A stretch of DNA of 34,192 bases from an uncultured Lachnospiraceae bacterium. Lineage in GTDB: Bacteria > Bacillota_A > Clostridia > Lachnospirales > Lachnospiraceae. The translations under genes were made by a program, and so were the position numbers. Within the stretch, counting starts at the first letter, position 1; the number at the start of each line of letters is the position of its first letter. Below, piece after piece: positions 7,301 to 15,512 of this stretch. The notes under the pieces are model-generated. The model was not told the origin of the DNA. It was given only the letters and a program-made list of their open reading frames with translations, and made no database searches. Location: contig CAJUQU010000008.1 in assembly GCA_910588595.1 (NCBI GenBank), positions 1 to 34,192 of the forward strand, given 5' to 3'.

Positions 7301-7726
7301 ATGCTGCAGGCGGACTTGTCGAGGGATCATGTGCTGAGGGCAGAACTATTGAATCAGTATTATGGACAGTATCTGTATTTGAATGCCGTTTTTAGTGCAG
7401 ACTTCGGACTGACGATCGATATGGCAGGTGTGCCGGTGGTCACGGATGATGTGGAGATTTTCTATTCGTTTGTCGCGGATCCCATGATCGCACCAGAGTT
7501 TGATGTGATCCATGCGATTCCAAACACGATAAAGCCGCTGGTATTTGATGCGGTATTCAATTTCCATATAGGTGATCTATATATCGGAAAGAAGGCATAT
7601 ATTTACACGCTGAACGAAACCGGTACCGGTTATGACCTTGCAGGTACAACGGTTGTCAACGAAATCGGAAATATCGCTTTTGTTTCTGATAATGTGACAG
7701 ATGTTATTTTATTTGTAGAAAGATAA
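7301..7726 (+). CDS. Hypothetical protein, 141 aa
   Basis: I do not recognise this family. The protein is acidic, rich in Val, Asp and Phe, with alternating hydrophobic stretches (LTIDMAGVPVVTDDVEIFYSF, then AYIYTLNETGTGYDLAG) that suggest a compact beta-rich soluble domain; there is no signal peptide or membrane segment. An in-frame ATG at 7280 also exists, but AGGA (7291-7294) sits six bases before ATG 7301, and a possible -10 box (TATGAT, 7269-7274) would start transcripts close to 7280. It is transcribed divergently from the MshEN-CheX-CheY gene and ends at its own terminator, so the two may share control. The coding call rests on the ribosome site, codon pattern and terminator. Confidence 0.7.
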   Translation: MLQADLSRDHVLRAELLNQYYGQYLYLNAVFSADFGLTIDMAGVPVVTDDVEIFYSFVADPMIAPEFDVIHAIPNTIKPLVFDAVFNFHIGDLYIGKKAYIYTLNETGTGYDLAGTTVVNEIGNIAFVSDNVTDVILFVER

Positions 7727-7743
7727 AGAGAACACTTTTTCCT

Positions 7744-7784
7744 CAGGGCAGATTATTCGATCGGGAATGATCTGCCCTGTCTTT
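7744..7784 (+). terminator. Intrinsic terminator
   Basis: CAGGGCAGAT (7744-7753) pairs with ATCTGCCCTG (7770-7779), followed by TCTTTCT. It ends the 141-aa unknown gene. Confidence 0.8.
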
Positions 7785-7855
7785 CTGCACACAAAAGTGC
7801 CTGTTTCTCACAGCAACCAAGTATCCCGGATTGATTTCTAATTGGGCACAAAGAC

Positions 7856-7884
7856 TTTACAACCGCGCGGACTATCAGTATAAT
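7856..7884 (+). promoter_or_regulatory. Sigma-A-type promoter for the CoA-transferase gene
   Basis: TTTACA (7856-7861), a 17-bp spacer and a consensus TATAAT (7879-7884) lie 63 bp before the CoA-transferase start. This is one of the strongest promoters in the window and fits a highly expressed fermentation gene. Confidence 0.85.
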
Positions 7885-7947
7885 AAGTTCATGAAGTGAT
7901 CGGCAGGGAACAGCCGCACACATGCATCATTGAAGGAGTGTGATACA

Positions 7948-9291
7948 ATGCTGCACGATTTTCAGGCAGAATACAGAACAAAACTCACCACCCCCGACGA
8001 GGCGGTGAAGGTGGTAAAGAGCGGCGACTGGGTTGACTACACGAGCAATCTGGGTATGCCGGTGCTTCTGGACAGGGCTTTGGCGCGGCGCAGGGATGAG
8101 CTCTATGATGTGAAGATACGCGGCAATCTGATCATAAAGGGTCCGATCGAGGTGGCAGAGTGCGATGAGAGTCAGGAACATTTTACATATCACAGCTGGC
8201 ATTGTTCCTCTTACGAGCGGAAGCTGTGCGACCGGGGGCTCTGCTATTTTATCCCGATGGTCTTTCACAACAATGCTGCATACTACGAGTATTTTCTGAA
8301 AGTCAATGTCGTGATGGTGAGTGTCACTCCGATGGATAAGCATGGGTATTTTAACTTTTCTGTCAACACAGGTGTAGCGGCGCCGATCACGCGCGCGGCG
8401 GATATTGTCATTGTCGAGGTGAACGAGAATCTTCCTGTCATACACGGCGGATATGACGAGTGCATCCATATCTCCGATGTGGATCACATTGTGGAAGGGA
8501 AACATGAACCGCTTGCGGTCTTAAAGACGTTCAGACCGACTGAGACCGACAGGAAGATCGCGCAGAATATCCTGCCGTATATCGTGGACGGCGCAACACT
8601 GCAGCTCGGTATCGGAAGTATGCCAAACGCAGTAGGGGAGTTGATCGCAGAGTCTGATCTCAGGGATTTGGGAATGCACACAGAACTTTGTTCCGATGCG
8701 TACCTGAGTATGTACAATGCGGGCAAACTGACGAACCGTAAGAAAAAAATAGACCGTGGCAAAGGTGTGTTTGGCTGTGCGATCGGCTCACCGGAACTTT
8801 ATGAGTGGGTCGGCGACAATCATGGTCTCGCATCTTACCCCCTAGAATACGTCAACAGACCGAGCGTCATTGCCCAGATTGATAATATGGTGTCCATCAA
8901 CAGCTGTGTGTCCGTCGATCTGTACGGTCAGGTTGCGGCGGAGAGCTCCGGCTCGAGACAGATCAGCGGCACAGGCGGGCAGCTTGATTTTCTCATAGGA
9001 GCGTCTGCGTCGAGGGGCGGCAAGGCATTTATCTGTATGAGTTCTGTGTACAAGGACAAGGAAGGTATATATCACTCGCGTATCCGCCCGCAGTTTGACG
9101 GGGATATCATCACCTCGCCGAGAAGCCAGATCTACTTTCTGGCAACCGAGTACGGTGTGATCAATCTCGAGGGGCGTTCCACATGGGAGCGGGCGGAGGG
9201 GCTGATCTCGATCGCGCATCCTGATTTCAGGGAAGATCTGATCAGGGAAGCTGGGAAGCGCAAGATCTGGCGGCGGTCGAATAAGTATTAA
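7948..9291 (+). CDS. Butyryl-CoA:acetate CoA-transferase-like enzyme
   Basis: This 447-aa enzyme belongs to the acetyl-CoA hydrolase/4-hydroxybutyrate CoA-transferase family. It most resembles the butyryl-CoA:acetate CoA-transferase (But) of gut Clostridia, which moves CoA from butyryl-CoA to acetate and releases butyrate; the length is the same as I recall for But. Family blocks are VTPMDKHGYFNFSVN, LQLGIGSMPNAVGELI, GMHTELCSDAYL (the Glu is the expected catalytic residue that forms the CoA thioester), and ISGTGGQLDFLIGA (CoA-binding loop). The frame opens at TTG 7930, but AAGGAG (7933-7938) lies nine bases before ATG 7948, which is the real start. Its strong promoter supports a main fermentation role. 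Propionyl- or 4-hydroxybutyrate-specific activity cannot be excluded from sequence. The stop codon overlaps the next gene by one base. Confidence 0.88.
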   Translation: MLHDFQAEYRTKLTTPDEAVKVVKSGDWVDYTSNLGMPVLLDRALARRRDELYDVKIRGNLIIKGPIEVAECDESQEHFTYHSWHCSSYERKLCDRGLCYFIPMVFHNNAAYYEYFLKVNVVMVSVTPMDKHGYFNFSVNTGVAAPITRAADIVIVEVNENLPVIHGGYDECIHISDVDHIVEGKHEPLAVLKTFRPTETDRKIAQNILPYIVDGATLQLGIGSMPNAVGELIAESDLRDLGMHTELCSDAYLSMYNAGKLTNRKKKIDRGKGVFGCAIGSPELYEWVGDNHGLASYPLEYVNRPSVIAQIDNMVSINSCVSVDLYGQVAAESSGSRQISGTGGQLDFLIGASASRGGKAFICMSSVYKDKEGIYHSRIRPQFDGDIITSPRSQIYFLATEYGVINLEGRSTWERAEGLISIAHPDFREDLIREAGKRKIWRRSNKY

Positions 9292-10067
9292 TGAAATATA
9301 ATATGAAAATAGGAAATCGCAGAATGGTGAGCGGATTAGAAACAGTAACGATACAAAATAGAACCTGTCACATATATAAAAGCAGCGGGCAGAAGAGCGT
9401 CAGCAAAGATCGTCGTCTGCCTGTATTTTACTGGGGCGTAGGAGAATCGGGCAGAGAGTCGGTAGAAATAGTGGCGGCTTATTTAGAAGAACAGATATCA
9501 AAAGAGCAAATTCCCGCAGATGGTTTTATCCTGGCGGCGTATGAGTCCAAATGCTGGAATGACGATTTCTCGCCATGGCCGGCGCCGCCAGTCTTTGGGA
9601 AGGAAGCTTTTGGCGGGAAGGCGGACAGCACACTGAAATGGCTCACACAGCACTGTATTCCGTATGTCGAGGCGAAGGAGTCCGAAATTGCCCGTTTTTC
9701 AGTCGGATATTCGCTTGCGGGACTTTTTAGTCTGTGGGTATACTGTGAATGTGATGATTTTGCGGGGGCGGTCAGCTGTTCCGGCTCCCTGTGGTACGAA
9801 GGGTGGCTTGATCATGCCCAAAGGGCAGCGGTCTGCAAAGACTCGGACCGATATATTTATCTAAGCCTTGGTGACAAGGAAGAAAAAACGAAGAACAGAC
9901 GGATGGCGGCAGTAGGAGACAACACGCGGCAGGTGTACGCACTGTTGTGTGAAGATCAGCAGAATGTAAAAGGTGTTCTCGAGTGGAACCAGGGCGGCCA
10001 CTTTGCTGAGCCTGATCTGCGCGTTGCAAGAGGGATCGGTTGGATCTTGAGACATTTTGATGTATGA
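9291..10067 (+). CDS. Putative alpha/beta-hydrolase esterase
   Basis: This 258-aa protein looks like a member of the esterase D/enterochelin-esterase-like branch of the alpha/beta hydrolases. The nucleophile elbow is GYSLAG (within SVGYSLAGLFSLWVY), and a likely catalytic His sits in NQGGHFAEPDLRVARGI near the C-terminus; an acidic partner could be in YLSLGDKEEKTKN. No signal peptide or membrane segment is visible, so it acts in the cytoplasm. The start overlaps the CoA-transferase stop (TAATG), which suggests translational coupling, but the ribosome site is weak; ATG 9324, preceded by AGGAAA, is an alternative. Substrate is unknown. It lies in one run with the CoA-transferase and galK genes, though a shared pathway is not obvious. 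Confidence 0.75.
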   Translation: MKYNMKIGNRRMVSGLETVTIQNRTCHIYKSSGQKSVSKDRRLPVFYWGVGESGRESVEIVAAYLEEQISKEQIPADGFILAAYESKCWNDDFSPWPAPPVFGKEAFGGKADSTLKWLTQHCIPYVEAKESEIARFSVGYSLAGLFSLWVYCECDDFAGAVSCSGSLWYEGWLDHAQRAAVCKDSDRYIYLSLGDKEEKTKNRRMAAVGDNTRQVYALLCEDQQNVKGVLEWNQGGHFAEPDLRVARGIGWILRHFDV

Positions 10068-10102
10068 TAAATTAAAATAAAGCAAGCAAGGAGGAACTAA
10101 AA

Positions 10103-11356
10103 ATGAATATCCCAAGCAGTGAAAGACTGGAAAAAGTGTATGGGGAGAGCACAAAAAGTGCGGAGCGTTTTAGGGTGCTGGCAGAAAATTTCAAGAAAAA
10201 ATATGGTCACGATGAGGCGGAATTTTTCTCCGCGCCCGGCAGGACAGAGATCATAGGCAACCACACAGACCACAACGGCGGCAAGGTGATCGCGGGAAGC
10301 ATCGACCTGGATACCATCGGTGCGGCACAGCTAAACAACAGCAGTGTCATTCACATCACAAGTGAGGGATACGCCAAAGAGATCGTCGTGGATATCACAA
10401 AGCTCGACAGTGTGGCAAAAGTCAGTGGCACGGAGGCGCTTCTTGCCGGCATGATGGAGGGTGCCGGGAAGTTTGGATTCAAGGTCGGCGGTTTTGACGC
10501 GTATGTGTCCACGAACGTGATCGCAGCAGCCGGTGTCAGTTCATCAGCGTCGTTTGAGATGCTGGTGTGCACGATCATCAATCATTTTTTTAATGAGGGT
10601 GCGATGAGTTGTGCAGACTATGCAAAGATTGGCAAATATTCTGAGAATGTGTACTGGAACAAAGCGTCAGGCATGATGGATCAGATGGCGTGCGCAGTGG
10701 GCGGACCAGTCCTCTTTGATTTTTCAAACGGGAGCCAGCCGCAGTACAGACCGCTTTCGTTCTCTTTTGAGAAAAAGGGTTATCGTCTTGTGATCGTAAA
10801 CACAGGCAAAGGACATGCGGACCTAAGCGAGGAGTATTCCGGGATTCCCAATGAGATGAAGGAGGCGGCAAAGGTTCTCGGCGTGGAGCTTTTGTGCGAG
10901 ACAGGCCTTGATGATCTGCTGGCTCATGTGAACGAGATACCAAACGACAGGGCGGTGCTCCGCGCGATTCATTTCTTTGAGGAGAACCGCAGGGTGGACG
11001 AGATGGCAGCTGCGATCGAGGCGGACGATATCGATGCAGTACTGAGACTTGTCAACGAGTCGGGTACATCCTCGTGGGAGCTTTTACAGAACTGCTATTC
11101 GCTCCAGAACTGTAAAGAACAGAAGATCACGCTGACGCTCGCGCTGACAGAGCTGTTTTTAAAGGGGGGTGGAGGCGTATGCAACGGCATACGCAATGGC
11201 GTATGCCGTGTACATGGGGGGGGATTTGCTGGCGTGATCATGTGCCTCGTCCCGCTTGCCGAGGCTGACAACTATGTGGACTACATCGCAAAGTATGTGG
11301 GGAGCAGCAATGTCTACCCGATGAATATCCGCGCAGTCGGAGCAGTCAGAGTGTAA
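10103..11356 (+). CDS. galK: Galactokinase
   Basis: This 417-aa protein is a GHMP-family galactokinase, which phosphorylates alpha-D-galactose at C1 with ATP in the Leloir pathway. The galactokinase signature GRTEIIGNHTDHNGG (residues 46-60) binds sugar; GVSSSASFEML (about residue 143) is the GHMP ATP-binding motif; the third motif is RVHGGGFAGVIM near the C-terminus. Just before that motif is an unusual extra stretch, KGGGGVCNGIRNGVCRVHG, encoded by a palindromic insertion; family members I recall have a short linker here. The reading frame is intact, so the enzyme may still work. AAGGAGG lies eight bases before the ATG. An intrinsic terminator follows at 11419. No galT or galE is nearby. 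A copy of the last 16 codons and of the terminator occurs at 25.5 kb. Confidence 0.95.
   Translation: MNIPSSERLEKVYGESTKSAERFRVLAENFKKKYGHDEAEFFSAPGRTEIIGNHTDHNGGKVIAGSIDLDTIGAAQLNNSSVIHITSEGYAKEIVVDITKLDSVAKVSGTEALLAGMMEGAGKFGFKVGGFDAYVSTNVIAAAGVSSSASFEMLVCTIINHFFNEGAMSCADYAKIGKYSENVYWNKASGMMDQMACAVGGPVLFDFSNGSQPQYRPLSFSFEKKGYRLVIVNTGKGHADLSEEYSGIPNEMKEAAKVLGVELLCETGLDDLLAHVNEIPNDRAVLRAIHFFEENRRVDEMAAAIEADDIDAVLRLVNESGTSSWELLQNCYSLQNCKEQKITLTLALTELFLKGGGGVCNGIRNGVCRVHGGGFAGVIMCLVPLAEADNYVDYIAKYVGSSNVYPMNIRAVGAVRV
11174..11207. repeat. Palindromic insertion inside galK
   Basis: GGCGTATGC, GGCATACGC and GGCGTATGCC follow one another with 3-4 nt gaps, so each neighbouring pair can form an 8-9 bp hairpin. 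It adds about eight residues to galactokinase in frame. G-runs flank it (six G's near 11164, eight at 11216-11223). Confidence 0.75.
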
Positions 11357-11418
11357 ACCATAAAACGAAAACCGTCTGTTCTGGCTGACGTGTTTTCTCT
11401 GTGTGTCCATCGTATCAG

Positions 11419-11453
11419 AAAGTGGAGTGTTCGAAATGAACCTCCACTTTTTT
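11419..11453 (+). terminator. galK intrinsic terminator
   Basis: AAAGTGGAG and GTTC (11419-11432) pair with GAAC and CTCCACTTT (11438-11450), then more T's. The same hairpin with small changes recurs at 25576-25611. Confidence 0.9.
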
Positions 11454-11477
11454 CGATATGTGTCAAAGTTATTTACA

Positions 11478-11506
11478 TTGCTATTTTCAGGAAAGTCTTG
11501 TATAAT
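11478..11506 (+). promoter_or_regulatory. Promoter for the seven-gene envelope cluster
   Basis: TTGCTA (11478-11483), a 17-bp spacer and consensus TATAAT (11501-11506) lie 75 bp before the first gene of the cluster. No other strong promoter is visible between the seven genes, so they probably form one transcript. Confidence 0.7.
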
Positions 11507-11580
11507 GTTTTTGAAGTAAGTAATCTTAGGAAACTGTTAATGGATACAGGGGATATATAAATTCTTTACGGAGAGCGGAG

Positions 11581-13611
11581 ATGGATATGGAAAGAAAGGG
11601 AACGATGGGTGTCCGGTTCCGGGCAGTTTTTATGCTGGCAATACTGTTTTGTGTCATGTTCATGGGGAGGACAGGCATCGCGGCTGAGGACGACAGTCAA
11701 AGCGGCAGTAAGGCGTTTGATATAGATGCGCAGCTGCTGTCATCAGATGAGATGACATTTGATATCCAATTGACGATCAGCAATCAGGGAGAGGATTGGG
11801 AGGGGGCTGTGCGGGTTCAGATGCATCAGCAATATGATAGCACCGGCTGTGCCTATGACACTGTGCTCTCTCTGCCGCAGGGCAGCACCAAGCGGTTTGT
11901 TGTCAGGATACCCGTCAGCGCTGTCAATGGACCGGTCGTGTACGGGCGCTTGGACGTCTCTGTTTTGGATAAAGACGGGAATGTGAGAGCGAACAAAAGT
12001 TTTGGCAACTTTTTACTCCAGAGCGTATCCTCGCTCTCTCTGGGTATTCTGAGTGATTCTTACACTTCACTCACATTTCTGGATCTGGGAGGGGAAAGCA
12101 TATATTATGATAGAATAGAACTTCCGATCAATTTAGTGGAGCTGGAGCTGGATGATCTGGCAGAATCCTTGGATTTGCTGTCATATCTGGTGATCGATAA
12201 CTACGATACCAGTGTCCTGACAAGGGATGTATTGGACCAGATCACACAGTGGATATCTGATGGCGGAATGCTGATCGTCGGTACAGGAGAACATGCAAAG
12301 GAGACATTAAGTGGTCTGGATTTTCTGAATGTAGAGTGTATTCAGGTGATGGAACCAGGGGCGAGAATACACAATGACGATTACGGTGCAGGGTTGGAGA
12401 CGCTTGCATGTGCAGAACTGAAAGATACTGACGACCGGTATGATGTGGATGCGGACAGTCTGGTCATGTTGTCATCATGGGGGAATGGCGCAGTGGAGAT
12501 CGTGCCGTATGCGCTGTATGATCTGGATCCCAATACGATCATAGAGAACTGGGAGTGCACTGCATGGGATCTTCTGCAGGATATCACGCAATACATTAAG
12601 ATTTTGCCGCAGATAACGTATTATGCAAGTGACGACTATACGATTAGAAATATTTTCGAGAGTTTTGGCAATGGCAGCGATCGGCTGAACTTCGGTTTCC
12701 TGAAGGTCATTGTGGCTGCGTATGTGATCTTTGCGGGACCGATCCTTTATTTGATACTGCGTGCCATGAAAAAGAGGGATTGGTACTGGTGGGCAGTTCC
12801 TGTTACAGTACTCGTAGGCATCCTGCTGGTTTATTTGACTGGAAGAGGTTTTGAGGTCGTGGATACGAGGGTGTATTCTGTGACAGTTGAAAGGCTTTCT
12901 GATGAGTGTACTGAAGGAGGTGTATATAGCGACGCAGTGACATATCTGCATTGTTATGATGCAGATTACAGAGAATGGGGACTTCGACTGGCAGAACGCT
13001 ACGATTATGCGGGACCAGTATTTGAAGTATACAGGTATTATTTATATGGAAATACAGATGACAAATATTATTCTCATATCTGCAGGGAAGGGGACAGGAT
13101 ATCTCTGGGAATAGATCCACAGAAGGGGTTTGAAGATGCTTATTTTCTGGCAGGAACCTCCCAGAAGATGGGAACAGGCAGTATTACGAGCGAACTGACA
13201 AGTTCTTCACAGCGCGGGATAGCTGGGACAGTGACAAACGAAACCAGCCGCGATTTTGAGCGTTTTGCAGTTATTGCCGACGATAAGCTGTTTGTGTTTG
13301 GGAATCTTCCGGCGGGAGAGACCTATTTTTTGGGAAATCCTATCTATTCGTCCCGGCGCGCAGGAGATACTTCAGTCATGTCTGCTGTACGGTCTTATAT
13401 GCTTTATGACACCGAGTTGGATTATGACACTATAGCTGCGTTAGGGACAGGTATCTGCGAGATGTATACCCGGGAAGCGTATACTGGCGGAGTCATGATC
13501 ATCGGTGTTACAAAGGACTGGGACAAGACGGTGGACGATGCTTGTAATGAGACAGCGTTTGGATGTCTGTACACTGTTCAGTGTGGGGAGGTATCATATG
13601 TTATCGATTAG
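11581..13611 (+). CDS. Exported membrane protein, first gene of the ABC-MoxR-VWA cluster
   Basis: This 676-aa protein starts with a signal peptide or anchor (AVFMLAILFCVMFMGRTGIAA). A large domain outside the cell follows (residues about 35-370); its first part looks like an immunoglobulin-type beta domain (FDIQLTISNQGEDWEGAVRVQ), and the second part (YLVIDNYDTSVLTRDVLDQITQWISDGGMLIVGTGEHA) resembles the glutamine-amidotransferase-like fold found in GldG-type and related proteins. Two membrane segments lie at about 375-394 and 402-422, with about 250 further residues after them. I do not know a named family with certainty. GGAGAG precedes ATG 11581; ATG 11587 is an alternative. The 3' end overlaps the ABC ATPase gene by 14 bases, so it is probably an accessory part of that transporter. 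Confidence 0.8.
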   Translation: MDMERKGTMGVRFRAVFMLAILFCVMFMGRTGIAAEDDSQSGSKAFDIDAQLLSSDEMTFDIQLTISNQGEDWEGAVRVQMHQQYDSTGCAYDTVLSLPQGSTKRFVVRIPVSAVNGPVVYGRLDVSVLDKDGNVRANKSFGNFLLQSVSSLSLGILSDSYTSLTFLDLGGESIYYDRIELPINLVELELDDLAESLDLLSYLVIDNYDTSVLTRDVLDQITQWISDGGMLIVGTGEHAKETLSGLDFLNVECIQVMEPGARIHNDDYGAGLETLACAELKDTDDRYDVDADSLVMLSSWGNGAVEIVPYALYDLDPNTIIENWECTAWDLLQDITQYIKILPQITYYASDDYTIRNIFESFGNGSDRLNFGFLKVIVAAYVIFAGPILYLILRAMKKRDWYWWAVPVTVLVGILLVYLTGRGFEVVDTRVYSVTVERLSDECTEGGVYSDAVTYLHCYDADYREWGLRLAERYDYAGPVFEVYRYYLYGNTDDKYYSHICREGDRISLGIDPQKGFEDAYFLAGTSQKMGTGSITSELTSSSQRGIAGTVTNETSRDFERFAVIADDKLFVFGNLPAGETYFLGNPIYSSRRAGDTSVMSAVRSYMLYDTELDYDTIAALGTGICEMYTREAYTGGVMIIGVTKDWDKTVDDACNETAFGCLYTVQCGEVSYVID

Positions 13612-14524
13612 TAATCTGACGAAGAATTATGGTGCGTTTACAGCGGTCGATCATCTGTCACTTCATATTCCCCAGGGTGATCTGTTTGGCTTTGTCGGAC
13701 CAAACGGCGCGGGCAAGACCACCACGATACGCATTGTCTGCGGTCTGCTCAAAGCGAGCGGGGGATCCGTGCAGATCGGGAATACCCATGCTCCGATGGG
13801 CAGCAAGGAAATGAAGCGGTTGATCGGTTATGTGCCGGATTTTTTTGGCGTGTACGACAATCTGAAAGTGCATGAATATATGGATTTGTATGGTTCTATG
13901 TACGGGATGCGGTCGCGTGATATCGTCAAACTTACAGATGATCTCCTGGAGCTTGTAAATCTTGCGGATAAGAGGGAGGCTTATGTGGACACACTCTCCC
14001 GCGGCATGAAGCAGCGCCTCTGTGTGGCGAGGGCACTGCTTCACAATCCGAAGCTCTTGATACTCGACGAGCCAAGTTCCGGTCTGGATCCAAGGGCGCG
14101 GGTGGAGATGAAAGAGCTCTTAAAAAATCTGCATTCTATGGGCATGACCATCGTGATCAGTTCCCATATTCTCTCGGAGCTTTCCGAGATGTGTACGAGC
14201 ATAGGGATCATGAACCGTGGGCAGCTGATCATGGCGGGCCGCATCGAGGATATTATGCAGCAGGTCGCAGGTGGCAGACGTATGCATATACAGACTGCAT
14301 CCGGTATCGACACTGCGGTGCGGCTTCTGATGGAACAGGCGGGGGTGGTGGTAGAGTCAGTCAGGGAAAATGAGATCATCATCACGAACAATGGCACGGA
14401 CGAACAGATCAGCACATTGATCGGGCAGCTGATCCAGAATCAGGTGGTTCTCACAGGTTTTTACAGGGAGGAAGGCAGCCTGGAATCGTTGTTTATGCAG
14501 TTGACAGGAGGTGGTGTGCAGTGA
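13598..14524 (+). CDS. ABC transporter ATP-binding protein (ABC-2 exporter type)
   Basis: This 308-aa ATPase drives the adjacent permease. Walker A is GPNGAGKTTT (residues 34-43), the signature is LSRGMKQRL (about 133), Walker B is LLILDEPSSGLDP (about 152), and the switch His is in ISSHILSELSEM. This profile, with the pattern AVDHLSLHIPQGDLFGFVGPNGAGKTT, is typical of ABC-2-type exporters (CcmA/NosF/GldA-like). The frame is open further upstream, but GGGGAGG sits directly before ATG 13598, which is clearly the start; the gene overlaps its upstream neighbour by 14 bases and its permease by 4. The C-terminal 90 residues form the extra domain often seen in this group. Cargo is unknown. Confidence 0.95.
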   Translation: MLSISNLTKNYGAFTAVDHLSLHIPQGDLFGFVGPNGAGKTTTIRIVCGLLKASGGSVQIGNTHAPMGSKEMKRLIGYVPDFFGVYDNLKVHEYMDLYGSMYGMRSRDIVKLTDDLLELVNLADKREAYVDTLSRGMKQRLCVARALLHNPKLLILDEPSSGLDPRARVEMKELLKNLHSMGMTIVISSHILSELSEMCTSIGIMNRGQLIMAGRIEDIMQQVAGGRRMHIQTASGIDTAVRLLMEQAGVVVESVRENEIIITNNGTDEQISTLIGQLIQNQVVLTGFYREEGSLESLFMQLTGGGVQ

Positions 14525-15447
14525 AAATACGTTGGAATCCGATCGTGAAAAAGGATCTCAGAGTCACCGCGCGCAGTATGCGTTTCAGCTGGGAGCTGTT
14601 TGCCTATAATGTGGTGCTTATGCTGGCTTTCCTGCTGGCGCTGGTAGTGATTCAAGGGCAAAGCTACGGTTACTACAGTTACAACAATATTTACACTTAT
14701 CTGATATATCTGTTTCCAGTGACCGCGGTGGCACAGGTATGCATTGTGGCGCTGATCGTGCCGATCATTACGGCGTCTGCCATCTCGGGGGAGAAGGAGC
14801 GGCAGACCTTTGACATTATGCTCACGACATGTATGTCCCCTTTCTCGATCGTCCTGGGCAAGGTGATATCCACAGTGATCCGCATTCTGTTTTTTGTGGT
14901 TTCAGGTATGCCAATCATGGCTTTATCGTTTGTGGTAGGAGGTCTTAGGTGGATAAGCCTGTTCTATTTTATGCTTGCTATCATCCTGTTATCAGTATTC
15001 TCGGGGAGCATTGGCATTTTCTGCTCGTCTCTTTGTCGAAAGTCCATATCGGCAGTTGTTATGTCGTTTGCGATTTATTTTGTGATCTATATTTTGACAT
15101 TTGTCCCCCTGCTCCTGAATGCCCTGTGGGCATACGAAAATGGAATGGGGGAATCCATGCTGTTTTTGCTGCTGAATCCAGGTGTGTTCTTTGAGGAGTT
15201 TTTCATGCAGATCATGACAGGAGAATCTGTATTTGGAAGGGAAGGCTCCAGTTTTGACAGTGCGGATGTCGGCTTTTTGACATATCATCTGTCACAGGGG
15301 AAAACATGGATGTTTCTGTCGGCAGCGTGTATTCTGGCAATGGCGTTCTTGTTTATGATCGGGGCAGCATGGAGGGTGAATCCTATGAATGCATCGGGTG
15401 GCAAAAAAGAAAAAAGGCGAAATCAAAGAAAACGGTGCAGTGCGTAA
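14521..15447 (+). CDS. ABC-2 type permease
   Basis: This 308-aa integral membrane protein is the permease partner of the ATPase upstream. It has about six membrane segments, for example LFAYNVVLMLAFLLALVVI, VCIVALIVPIITASAI, ISAVVMSFAIYFVIYILTFV and MFLSAACILAMAFLFMIGAA. The motif SAISGEKERQTFDIMLTTCMS after the second segment is typical of ABC-2 permeases (the E-R-x-T-x-D/E pattern). Translation begins at GTG 14521, overlapping the ATPase stop by four bases, with GGAGG upstream inside the ATPase gene. The C-terminus is short and basic. Direction and substrate of transport cannot be told; the surrounding envelope genes favour export or envelope remodelling. Confidence 0.93.
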   Translation: MKIRWNPIVKKDLRVTARSMRFSWELFAYNVVLMLAFLLALVVIQGQSYGYYSYNNIYTYLIYLFPVTAVAQVCIVALIVPIITASAISGEKERQTFDIMLTTCMSPFSIVLGKVISTVIRILFFVVSGMPIMALSFVVGGLRWISLFYFMLAIILLSVFSGSIGIFCSSLCRKSISAVVMSFAIYFVIYILTFVPLLLNALWAYENGMGESMLFLLLNPGVFFEEFFMQIMTGESVFGREGSSFDSADVGFLTYHLSQGKTWMFLSAACILAMAFLFMIGAAWRVNPMNASGGKKEKRRNQRKRCSA

Positions 15448-15512
15448 GTCACTGAATGGAAATGTATTATCGATATAGAGTACATGGATCAGGGACGTTA
15501 TGAGGGGATCAT

